A stretch of DNA of 64,000 nt. Source: Wocania arenilitoris. GTDB taxonomy: Bacteria > Bacteroidota > Bacteroidia > Flavobacteriales > Flavobacteriaceae. The notes beneath the pieces are model-generated. The model did not search any database. It saw only the letters and a list, made by a program, of their open reading frames with translations, and was not told the DNA's origin. The translations under genes and the position numbers were made by a program. Positions 1-7,697 of this stretch are shown here, piece by piece; within the stretch, counting starts at the first letter, position 1; every line of letters starts with the position of its first letter. The stretch is taken from the NCBI RefSeq assembly GCF_021728535.1, contig NZ_JAKKDU010000010.1, positions 62,001-126,000 on the forward strand, in the 5' to 3' direction.

Positions 1-27
1 GTTTTACAAGCTTAAGCGATTAACAGT

Positions 28-1158
28 TTATTGATTGAACTTGATTTTTTGAAATTCTTCTTTTCCTTTAATTATATAGTAATGTTCATTTTTATAAATG
101 CATATATCGTTTATGTGGTTTTTTGTTGTATATAAAAAATTATTGATATGTTTTTTCAGATGACTATTATCTTCTATTTTCTCATAATCATTAGTTTTTA
201 AGAGGCTAATTGGTGTTATTTTAGAGATGAAAATAGAGTTCTGTTGTATGTCTTCCTTTTTAAAAAAAGCTTTAATTTTTGGATAAACTTCATTTACTTT
301 TTTAGACTTTAAATATTCCTTTAACTGTATTTTAGTAATTAATAACCTAAGCTTAAAAGACTGTTTATTATAGACTACATAGTGGTTGTACCTGTAAATA
401 TTATTACTCCATCTGCGTTTGTAATCCATACCGCCAACACCCATTTCGAAAAGAATATAGCCGTTAATAGCACACCATTCGGTTTGCTTATAAATTTCAA
501 TATGACCCAAACCGAATTTTGAATAATCGATATTATAGGATGATAAATAGCTAAACAACACTTTGTCGAAATGATAATTCAACGAAATTTCAATAGGTTC
601 ATCTTTGTTGTAAATTACAAACAAAGAAGCTTTTTTATTAATAATGCCTGAAAACGTATTTTCTAATAAATAATCCCATTCATGCAGGTTTTTATGTAGT
701 TCGTTACGCTCTTTAAACCTAGCTACTATCATGTTATACAGAGATTGCATAATAAAGTTGTAATCGGTTTCACTTATATTACCGTAAAACATTCTGTATT
801 CAACATCAAAACAGGTTTCTAAGCGATTTACATAGCGTGTAAAAATGTTTCTTTTTTTTGAGTTGAATTGTCGCTGCATAAAGCCATCAATAGAATCGGA
901 TGGGTTTAATAAAATAGAATATCCCCAATTACATTCAGGTATTATTTTGGTTTTAAATGATGTGTCTCTTAGGTTTAATTTGAAATATTCTGGTACTAAT
1001 CGATGTGAATAAATAGTATTTTTATTTGTTTTAAAATCCTTGTTAACAATAGCATTGCTAACTTTTAAATTAAAATACTCAATGCTTTTGTACAAATTGC
1101 AAATTGTACTTGTTCTAAATAAATTAGGAAACACCGGTATTTTATTTTTACTGCTCAT
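28..1158 (-). CDS. FemAB/GNAT-fold (Acetyltransf_6-like) transferase, paralogue 1 of 6
   Basis: This 376-residue cytoplasmic protein has no signal peptide or membrane segment. It shares the core of the five genes to its right: RLETCF at residues 112-117, KKASLFVIY at 175-183, YNIDYSKFGLG at 208-218 and a FEMGVGG...DYKRRW block at 237-250. The layout resembles the BioF2/CelD-like Acetyltransf_6 branch of the GNAT/FemAB superfamily, whose members move acyl or aminoacyl groups and often sit in polysaccharide loci. The last 70 or so residues form a C-terminal extension ending in a KGKEEFQKIKF block, also present in paralogues 2-4. It is the last gene seen in the MBOAT-led operon, 8 bp after paralogue 2. 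The donor and acceptor cannot be told from the sequence. A role in decorating the surface polysaccharide is inferred from context. Confidence 0.7.
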   Translation of the reverse strand: MSSKNKIPVFPNLFRTSTICNLYKSIEYFNLKVSNAIVNKDFKTNKNTIYSHRLVPEYFKLNLRDTSFKTKIIPECNWGYSILLNPSDSIDGFMQRQFNSKKRNIFTRYVNRLETCFDVEYRMFYGNISETDYNFIMQSLYNMIVARFKERNELHKNLHEWDYLLENTFSGIINKKASLFVIYNKDEPIEISLNYHFDKVLFSYLSSYNIDYSKFGLGHIEIYKQTEWCAINGYILFEMGVGGMDYKRRWSNNIYRYNHYVVYNKQSFKLRLLITKIQLKEYLKSKKVNEVYPKIKAFFKKEDIQQNSIFISKITPISLLKTNDYEKIEDNSHLKKHINNFLYTTKNHINDICIYKNEHYYIIKGKEEFQKIKFNQ

Positions 1159-1166
1159 TTATAGCT

Positions 1167-2387
1167 TTAAAGTAAACCTTTTTGGTTTTCAATACTTAAT
1201 TTCTGTTGTTTTTTTGTGCCTTCAAAATAAAAAACTTGAGAATTCTTTTTATCCATGTAAACCTTTACTTGAGATACGTTATCTTGACTTTTATGTAAAA
1301 AATAGTTTAGTGGTTTTATTAAAAAATCATATTTACCAATAGTTAAGTCAATTAATGTTAAGGTTTCTAATTTTGGGATTTCAGAAATTGTATCTGTGCT
1401 TATTTTAACTTCATTGTTTTTGTTGTTTCTCGATTTAGCAAACTTGTATTTATATTTAGCATATCTTCCGTACAACAAATGTAAATTGGTTTTTTTAAGA
1501 AGTTTAATCAAAGCAAAACGCAACTTTAACTTTAAAAGTTTACTTTTTGCAGAGATGTATGCTATTATCGATTTTGAGTTGTAAACTATATGTTCGTAGT
1601 ACATGTAGCTTTCGTTTACATACTTTCTTTTATGCAAAAAGTCGCCACGACCCATATCAAATAGTTTAAAGCCATTGTTAAATGCCCATTCTAAATGATT
1701 TACCATATTTATATGGCCTAAATTAAACATTTGGTAGTCAATATCGTAGCAGCTATTCCAATGAAAAATAGTGGCATCTTCAATAAAATTAAGTGTTATG
1801 TTTATTGGTTTTTTGTCGTGATAAATAATAAATATGCTTGCTTTTTTATCTAGTATCATTGGGTACATAATCTCTTGATATAATTCTAAATAGGGGAGCT
1901 CAAAATTCAATTCCTCTTTTTGTGTAAACCTGCGCTGAGTTAATTCAATAAGTTTTTTAAAAGTAAAGTTATATTCTTCTTTTGAAATATCTCCGTAAAA
2001 GATTTTATATTGTGGTGATATGCATTTGTCTAGTCGCTTTCTGTAGCGTTTTAACTGCGATTTTCTAGGTCTACCTAAATGGTTGTTAAGGTAGTCTTCA
2101 AGGTTTTTAAATACTGAAAGATTGATTAAAAACCCCAAATACAAAGGTGTTTTTAAAAGCTTTAAATGTTTGTAGCTCTTGTTAAATTCTGCAATAAAAT
2201 AGCTTGGTATATCGCTAATAGCATAAGTTAAATTGCTAAACTTACTGGTTGTTTTTGCATCAGATTCATATACGATACTATTTAAAAATGAGTTAGTTAT
2301 TTTTTTATAAAAAGGAGGGAAGCACTTATTTTTAAAAAAAAGATCTAAAAATAAGCTGTTGATTATATGTTTTTTGTTTTCTTTCAT
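1167..2387 (-). CDS. FemAB/GNAT-fold (Acetyltransf_6-like) transferase, paralogue 2 of 6
   Basis: At 406 residues this is the longest of the six paralogues. The core is visible as KKASIFIIY (181-189), YDIDYQMFNLG (214-224) and FDMGRGDFLHKRKY (243-256). The N-terminal half carries the DIPSYF motif (59-64) seen in most copies. A basic segment (RPRKSQLKRYRKRL, 106-119) precedes the transferase core. Residues from about 330 onward match the C-terminal extension of paralogues 1, 3 and 4 (KPLNYFLHKSQDNV..., then a G-T-K-K-Q-Q-K-L end). It lies 15 bp after paralogue 3 in the same operon. Paralogy is clear from the protein motifs, but the DNA has diverged, which suggests old duplications. The substrate is unknown. 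Confidence 0.7.
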   Translation of the reverse strand: MKENKKHIINSLFLDLFFKNKCFPPFYKKITNSFLNSIVYESDAKTTSKFSNLTYAISDIPSYFIAEFNKSYKHLKLLKTPLYLGFLINLSVFKNLEDYLNNHLGRPRKSQLKRYRKRLDKCISPQYKIFYGDISKEEYNFTFKKLIELTQRRFTQKEELNFELPYLELYQEIMYPMILDKKASIFIIYHDKKPINITLNFIEDATIFHWNSCYDIDYQMFNLGHINMVNHLEWAFNNGFKLFDMGRGDFLHKRKYVNESYMYYEHIVYNSKSIIAYISAKSKLLKLKLRFALIKLLKKTNLHLLYGRYAKYKYKFAKSRNNKNNEVKISTDTISEIPKLETLTLIDLTIGKYDFLIKPLNYFLHKSQDNVSQVKVYMDKKNSQVFYFEGTKKQQKLSIENQKGLL

Positions 2388-2402
2388 CTTTTTATAAAAA
2401 AA

Positions 2403-3566
2403 TCACTTCTTTATAATTGTTAAAAGCTGTGTTTTTGTTTTGGATTGTAAAAGAAACTTGTTTTTGGCTAGTTTACTAACTACTATATCGTTAATAGATT
2501 GCTTAGTTAAAAAAAGAAAATCGTAAACAGGTTTTCTTAAAACTGCATAATCTTTGTTTTTTTCAATATCAATAATTGTTTTTTCTGTGTTTTGTACCAC
2601 TTTCAAATCTGATATGAAAACTGAATTTTTTTGTCTTCTATTATTAAAATTAGAAGTTTTAACACTTTTATAAGTGTTTCTTAAAACGCTATATTTTAGT
2701 GTGTTATAAATTTTATATTTAAGTTTTTCTTTAGTGTATAATATGGTTCCTTTAATAGCTAGTAATAATGGATTAGTGTTATAAATAATATGATTATAAT
2801 AATCATGAGATTTTGTTGCCCATTTTGTTTTGTAGTAATCATAGCCTTTTAATAAATCGTAAATTTTAAATTCATTATCAATGCACCATTCAATATTTTT
2901 TAGCATATCAATACTACCCAAATGGAATTTAGAATAATCTATATCGTAGCCGCTAAGTATGTAAAACGCTAGAAATTTATTAAACATATTTATTCTAATA
3001 CTTATGGGTTTGTTGGCATCATAGATTACAAATAAGCTTGCTTTTTTATCTAATATTAATTGATAGACAATCTCATGGAATTCATCAAGATGCTGCAGTT
3101 CGTAATTGGCCTCTTGCTTTTCTTCAAATCGGCGTATTAATAAATCTTTTAAAACTACAAAAAGCCTATCATATTCTTGTTTTGTAATGTCGCCGTAATA
3201 CGATACATATTTAATATTGAAACAGGTTTCTAATCGGCTATTATAGCGTCTTAAATTTGATTTGCTTTTGCTACTAAAGTTTTGGTTTAAGTATTCCGAA
3301 ATAGTTTTAAACGGGTACAATTCAACTAAATGACCTTTTAATGTTTTTACTTTTTTTATAATTGTATCAGGCTTTTTTAAGGTTTTAATATTTAAATAAT
3401 CAGGAATATCCTTAACCACAAATACATGTTTATTATTTACTGCTTCTGTATTAGCTTTAACATCAAAATGGACTCCATTACTATCAGTGTTTGTATGATA
3501 AATAGGAGGTAGGCCTACGCCAGTTAATAAAGCCTTTAAAAATGTTATGTACTTGGTTTTTGCCAA
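2403..3566 (-). CDS. FemAB/GNAT-fold (Acetyltransf_6-like) transferase, paralogue 3 of 6
   Basis: This 387-residue protein is one of the most typical members of the array. It has VKDIPDYL at 51-58, a basic stretch with RLETCFNIKY at 111-120, KKASLFVIY at 174-182, YDIDYSKFHLG at 207-217 and YDLLKG at 236-241. The C-terminal extension is present (RKPVYDFLF...SINDIVV..., about 315-387). Only 2 bp separate it from paralogue 4, so the two are very probably translated from one mRNA. The conserved core around IDYSKF and the K-W/KTKW block probably forms the acyl-transfer site in this fold. That is inference from family architecture, and no single catalytic residue can be named with certainty. Confidence 0.7.
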   Translation of the reverse strand: MAKTKYITFLKALLTGVGLPPIYHTNTDSNGVHFDVKANTEAVNNKHVFVVKDIPDYLNIKTLKKPDTIIKKVKTLKGHLVELYPFKTISEYLNQNFSSKSKSNLRRYNSRLETCFNIKYVSYYGDITKQEYDRLFVVLKDLLIRRFEEKQEANYELQHLDEFHEIVYQLILDKKASLFVIYDANKPISIRINMFNKFLAFYILSGYDIDYSKFHLGSIDMLKNIEWCIDNEFKIYDLLKGYDYYKTKWATKSHDYYNHIIYNTNPLLLAIKGTILYTKEKLKYKIYNTLKYSVLRNTYKSVKTSNFNNRRQKNSVFISDLKVVQNTEKTIIDIEKNKDYAVLRKPVYDFLFLTKQSINDIVVSKLAKNKFLLQSKTKTQLLTIIKK

Positions 3567-3568
3567 AA

Positions 3569-4756
3569 TTAATTAAGCGTTATTTTTTGCATTTGTTTTT
3601 TTCCTTTTACTAAAAAACTATTGGGTTCGTTATAAAATTTAAAAACCTCAACGGCATCAATAGAATCTTGATTAGTATATAAAAAGTTATAAACAGGTCT
3701 TTTTAAACAACTAAAAGCTTCATCGTTTAAATCTATTTTTAATAAATTTTCGTTCGAATTTATTTTAGGGATATTTTCAATACTAACTTTTTTTGAATCG
3801 TCATCAAGTCTACTTAGCGCTCTATTTCGGTATTTGTAAGCCATGATTTTGTGATAGAATACATTCATATTCATTTTCTTTAAAACCTTAACCAAAGAAT
3901 AAAACGCTCTGGTTCTGGCAACTATAATATTAGCCGAAAGCACAGTTAAAAAAGACTTTGTATTGTAAATTACGTGCTTTTGAAAATTGTATTGAGTATC
4001 GATTAATTTGTTTTTATATGGGTAACATCCTTTTAATAAATCGAAAATTTCAATGCCATTTTCAAAGCACCAATGCAGTTGCTTTATAAAATCTGTAAAC
4101 CCAATATAGAATTTAGAGTAATCCACATCGTATGTTCTAATATAGCCGTAAATTGTATTGTTTCTAACTAAATTAAGGCATATGCTAATAGGTTTTTTAT
4201 TGCTATAAATTACAAATAATGCAGCTTCTTTGTTATTGATTAAAGGGTATGCAATCTCTTGGTAAATATGCCAGCGTAACAAATCGTAGTTTTGTATTTT
4301 TTTTTCTAAAAATCGTTTGTTTATCATCTCATAAAAAGCCTCGAAAAGCGACTCGTAATCTGCTTTATCAATGGCTCCAAAATAGGTTTTGTACTGGATA
4401 TTGAAACATGTTTCTAACCTTTTTTGATAAGTTCTGAATTTAGATCGTCTGGCTGCACTAAACTTGGTTTTTAAATAAGCGTCAGTATTCTTATAATTTT
4501 TTAATAATATTAAAGACCCTTTATATGTGTTTATGGTTTGTAGTTTCCAACTTTTTTGGGTAACAAGTCCTTTTAAATAATCAGGGAAATCGTAAATACA
4601 ATATAGGTAATCACTGTTTTCCATTGAGTTTTTACGCTCGTAAATTGTAGAATTGGTAATGGTGTTTACTATTGTATTGTAAACAGGTAAAGCCTCCTTT
4701 CTTTCTAAGGAAGCGCTTAAAACATCTAAACTTTTGGGCTTAATTCGATTTAGCAT
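3569..4756 (-). CDS. FemAB/GNAT-fold (Acetyltransf_6-like) transferase, paralogue 4 of 6
   Basis: This 395-residue protein has YDFPDYL (55-61), RLETCFNIQY (113-122), ALFVIY (179-184), YDVDYSKFYIG (209-219) and FDLLKG (238-243). The C-terminal extension is complete, with LKRPVYNFLY, NQDSIDAVEV and a final KGKKQMQKITL block. Paralogue 3 follows after 2 bp, and paralogue 5 precedes it by 6 bp. It is cytoplasmic by sequence. Paralogues 3 and 4 look closest to each other by eye: they share LETCFNI, the DYSKF motif and the DLLKG block. The substrate is unknown; an acyl or aminoacyl donor is likely from the family. Confidence 0.7.
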   Translation of the reverse strand: MLNRIKPKSLDVLSASLERKEALPVYNTIVNTITNSTIYERKNSMENSDYLYCIYDFPDYLKGLVTQKSWKLQTINTYKGSLILLKNYKNTDAYLKTKFSAARRSKFRTYQKRLETCFNIQYKTYFGAIDKADYESLFEAFYEMINKRFLEKKIQNYDLLRWHIYQEIAYPLINNKEAALFVIYSNKKPISICLNLVRNNTIYGYIRTYDVDYSKFYIGFTDFIKQLHWCFENGIEIFDLLKGCYPYKNKLIDTQYNFQKHVIYNTKSFLTVLSANIIVARTRAFYSLVKVLKKMNMNVFYHKIMAYKYRNRALSRLDDDSKKVSIENIPKINSNENLLKIDLNDEAFSCLKRPVYNFLYTNQDSIDAVEVFKFYNEPNSFLVKGKKQMQKITLN

Positions 4757-4762
4757 TATACT

Positions 4763-5710
4763 TTAAGTTCTGTTTTTATACTTGTATAGCAATTTATCAA
4801 TCATAAATAGTTTACCTATAATATTTTTATTTCTTAAAAACTGAATGATTTTTAATTCTACCGCAATAATATTGGCATTTAATTTGGATAAAATAGATTT
4901 TTTGTTGTAAAAAACATGATACATGAAATTGTACTCGTGGTTACACCATTTTTCTTTGTAGTATGTTTTTCCTATGGCAAGATCGAACACCGCAATATTA
5001 TTTTTTATTAACCATTCTAAATGATTTACCATACAAATATCGCCCATATTATATTTAGAATAGGCCGTATGATAAGTTTGTATGTGGCTAAAAACCATAT
5101 CGCTTACGTGGTAGTTTAATGTAATGGCAATAGGTTTTTCATTATCGTATATTACAAATAAAGACGCTTTTTTATCTAAAATTTTTTGATAGGTTGAAGC
5201 TTGCAAATCGCTCCATTTTGATAAATATCGGTTATGAATTTTTTTTTCGTCAAATCTGTTTTTGAGCAGTTTGTAAAATGATTTAAACACCAAATGGTAC
5301 TCGTTTTTATCTATAAATCCAAAGTAAACTTTTGATGATATCTTATTATTGCTGTAGAATTTGCTAGTTTTCGATTTTAAATTTTTCCTATTCCTTTTAC
5401 TAAGATTTTTATTAATATATGCTAGAGCATCCTCATAATCAATTAGGTTAACTAAATACCCTTTGTATTGTAATATTTTTTTTAACTTAATATTTTGATC
5501 TAGATTTTTTAATGAAAAACTTATGTAGTTGGGAATATCTTTAACCAAATAAACGCTTTTAAAGTTATTTGTAGTAACATTATTATTAATTTTAAAAAGC
5601 TTTTGAGATAAGTTATTTACGGCATTACTGGTATAAAACGCACTTATTTTGTTTTCTAAAAATAAATTGAAAACTAAAGCATGCGAATGGATAAGTTTGT
5701 TAAGTACCAT
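4763..5710 (-). CDS. FemAB/GNAT-fold transferase, paralogue 5 of 6 (divergent, no C-terminal extension)
   Basis: At 315 residues this is the shortest paralogue and the most divergent. The N-terminal VKDIPNYI (56-63), KASLFVIY (181-188) and FDLAIGKTYYKEKW (242-255) blocks are kept. The YDIDYSK motif has become YHTAYSKYNMG (213-223), losing both acidic residues. The RLETCFNI block is replaced by TSKFYSNNKIS. It stops right after the transferase core, so the C-terminal extension of paralogues 1-4 is absent. The reading frame is intact, so altered specificity is more likely than decay. It sits 28 bp after paralogue 6 in the operon. The loss of the acidic pair may mean changed or lost catalysis, which is inference. 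Confidence 0.65.
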   Translation of the reverse strand: MVLNKLIHSHALVFNLFLENKISAFYTSNAVNNLSQKLFKINNNVTTNNFKSVYLVKDIPNYISFSLKNLDQNIKLKKILQYKGYLVNLIDYEDALAYINKNLSKRNRKNLKSKTSKFYSNNKISSKVYFGFIDKNEYHLVFKSFYKLLKNRFDEKKIHNRYLSKWSDLQASTYQKILDKKASLFVIYDNEKPIAITLNYHVSDMVFSHIQTYHTAYSKYNMGDICMVNHLEWLIKNNIAVFDLAIGKTYYKEKWCNHEYNFMYHVFYNKKSILSKLNANIIAVELKIIQFLRNKNIIGKLFMIDKLLYKYKNRT

Positions 5711-5738
5711 AGGTTACCACAAAATTGTTACGTTATGA

Positions 5739-6746
5739 TTACATGTTTTTTTTGTTTCTAAAAAATAATAATTTATGTACAAAATTTATTAAATCATGTC
5801 GACGTAAAAATAATTTGAACGTATAAAACTGTTTGTAAGCTAAAGCTATTAAGCAAGGAATCAACGATTTTTTATCATAATATATGTGATATTCAAACCA
5901 ATAAGGCTGATTCGACCATCTTTTTTTATACTCAAAATAACCTTTTGAAAAATCCAATGCCTCTAAATTATTTTCAATACACCACTCAATTTGCTTCATA
6001 ATACCAACAACACCAAGTCTGTATTTGGCATAGTCTATATCAAACACACGAATTACATCGTACATTGTTGTTTTAGAAAAATTAACCAAGTTAATGGCTA
6101 TAGGTTTATCAGTATCATAAGTTACAAAAAGAGCTGCAGCTTTGTTACGAATCATGGGTAAGGTAACCTCTTTATAAAAGGCCCATTCCTGCGGACTTAA
6201 ATTATTGTTGTTTGTTTTTTTATTGAAAAAGCGCTTTCTAAGAAGTGTTTTAAAATATCCAAAAACAAACTCGTAGGTTTCATCATCAATATTTTCGTAA
6301 TAAACTTTATGATAGATATTGACTGACGACTCGATTTTTTTAGCATAGGATTTAAATTTATATCGGCTTTTTTTACTTATAACATCAAGTTTGTAATCGT
6401 TTAAATTTGAATAGCCTTTTAAATTAATTCTAAAACCTGGATATTGTGTTATTTTATGAATCCCTATTTTGCTGTGTTTTTCTGGGGTTATTATAGTATT
6501 TAAATGCGAGGGTATATCGAAAATTATAAAAACACGCCCTTTGTAATCTTTTGTTTTTATATCAGAGAAATTGTAGGAAACACTCTTGGTGTTATTTTTT
6601 CCTGTATTACAGAATATTGGTAAAAATCTACTTTTAACGAACGTTAAGTTTGTGATAAAATTAAATGTAAAATCGCCCTTGCCATAGTTAAAATGCTTTA
6701 ACCAAATGGTTTTAAATATATCAGATAAAAAAGGGTTGTTTTTCAT
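5739..6746 (-). CDS. FemAB/GNAT-fold (Acetyltransf_6-like) transferase, paralogue 6 of 6 (first in the array)
   Basis: This 335-residue protein is the first of the six in transcription order. Its ATG follows the stop of the SGNH-like gene with no gap, so translation is probably coupled. The core shows IFDIPSHL (75-82), AALFVTY (204-210), FDIDYAKYRLG (235-245) and LDFSKGYFEYKKRW (264-277). Like paralogue 5 it lacks the roughly 70-residue C-terminal extension. The N-terminal 60 residues are unlike those of the other copies. Direct adjacency to an MBOAT/SGNH pair of the kind that acylates exported polysaccharide supports a role in acyl decoration or in preparing an acyl-carrying intermediate. 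Confidence 0.68.
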   Translation of the reverse strand: MKNNPFLSDIFKTIWLKHFNYGKGDFTFNFITNLTFVKSRFLPIFCNTGKNNTKSVSYNFSDIKTKDYKGRVFIIFDIPSHLNTIITPEKHSKIGIHKITQYPGFRINLKGYSNLNDYKLDVISKKSRYKFKSYAKKIESSVNIYHKVYYENIDDETYEFVFGYFKTLLRKRFFNKKTNNNNLSPQEWAFYKEVTLPMIRNKAAALFVTYDTDKPIAINLVNFSKTTMYDVIRVFDIDYAKYRLGVVGIMKQIEWCIENNLEALDFSKGYFEYKKRWSNQPYWFEYHIYYDKKSLIPCLIALAYKQFYTFKLFLRRHDLINFVHKLLFFRNKKNM

Positions 6747-7697
6747 CTAGGGATTTTTTTCTTTTAAATATTCTTTTATGTCAGAGCTTAATTGCTTTGT
6801 AAAAGCTTTAGCGCTTTCAGAAACCATGTGTGATCCATCGTAGGTTTGGTAATTTGTGTTTTGCATTGTATAGTTAAAAAACGCCACATTTTGGTTTTGA
6901 GATATACTATCCATTTCTTTATTAAACGATTGCCAGTGCGAATTTTCAAAATCTATTATATCTGCATCAGCTGGTAATCTTACCAAAAATACTTCTCCTT
7001 TGGTTTTTAAATACTTTACAGTTTCAATAAATCCATTTATCCGGTATTTTGAAACCTCTTGCAATTCCTTTTTTTTGTTATAATAATCAATAGTTTGTGT
7101 TTTCCATAACAGCATATCTTCTTTTTTCAGTTTATCGGAATTATTAATGAGCTTCACTTCATTCCAACCGTTATCATGGGCATAGTGATGACTCCAAGAA
7201 TTGAGACTTATTATTGAATAATATAAAGGGTGTTCGAAATTATTAATTATATAATCATAATTAGGCTTGTGCTTTAGGTCTTTAGTTTTGCCAATAATGC
7301 CTTTTTTGTCCATTTCAAAAATGTCTTCATCTTTCATTTTTAAAGGTGCAGTGAATGCCCCAGGAGATACTGAAAGAATAAATAAGCTTTGTTTTAAATT
7401 TGGTTTAAGTTTTTCTTTTATGCCTTTTAAATATAATTCACCGTAAGCAGAATGATTAAGGTTCATGGCAAAGTTAGTAATTGGCATATCAAACTCTAAA
7501 TCATTCAGTTGTTTTTCTAATACCTGTGGTACAATATCTTGATCTGCTCTAGATAACCCTATTACTAAACTGCCCGATTCTTGTGTAAGCTTATTGTAAT
7601 ACTGGTCTACATAACCTTTTGATAGCTTGTTTACATAAAACAAATAAACTGCTATAAAAAGCAAACAAAATAGCGATATTTTAATGATAAATTTCAT
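6747..7697 (-). CDS. SGNH/DltD-like membrane-anchored protein, partner of the MBOAT acyltransferase
   Basis: This 316-residue protein has one N-terminal membrane segment (about residues 3-23), and the rest should face the periplasm. A GLSRAD motif (Ser49) and a C-terminal DGSHM block fit the Ser and Asp-x-x-His elements of SGNH-type esterases and acyltransferases such as DltD and AlgJ/AlgX-like proteins. In those systems the MBOAT protein passes the acyl group across the membrane and an SGNH protein places it on the polymer. It starts exactly where the MBOAT gene stops and abuts the first of the six FemAB/GNAT-like genes. The catalytic assignment is by motif only. Confidence 0.65.
   Translation of the reverse strand: MKFIIKISLFCLLFIAVYLFYVNKLSKGYVDQYYNKLTQESGSLVIGLSRADQDIVPQVLEKQLNDLEFDMPITNFAMNLNHSAYGELYLKGIKEKLKPNLKQSLFILSVSPGAFTAPLKMKDEDIFEMDKKGIIGKTKDLKHKPNYDYIINNFEHPLYYSIISLNSWSHHYAHDNGWNEVKLINNSDKLKKEDMLLWKTQTIDYYNKKKELQEVSKYRINGFIETVKYLKTKGEVFLVRLPADADIIDFENSHWQSFNKEMDSISQNQNVAFFNYTMQNTNYQTYDGSHMVSESAKAFTKQLSSDIKEYLKEKNP

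Noticed and set aside
5-40. Left-edge AT-rich sequence as part of another gene
   Set aside because: Only 27 bp precede the stop codon of the first gene, too little to assign.
1040-1342. Plus-strand open frame of 100 codons across the junction of paralogues 1 and 2
   Set aside because: It overlaps two well-supported minus-strand genes, has no promoter or family signal, and reads as low-complexity antisense of AT-rich DNA.
28-6746. Recent tandem duplication or recombination hot spot among the six paralogues
   Set aside because: Nucleotide sequences around the conserved motifs differ at many positions, so no long identical stretches were seen. The duplications look old.
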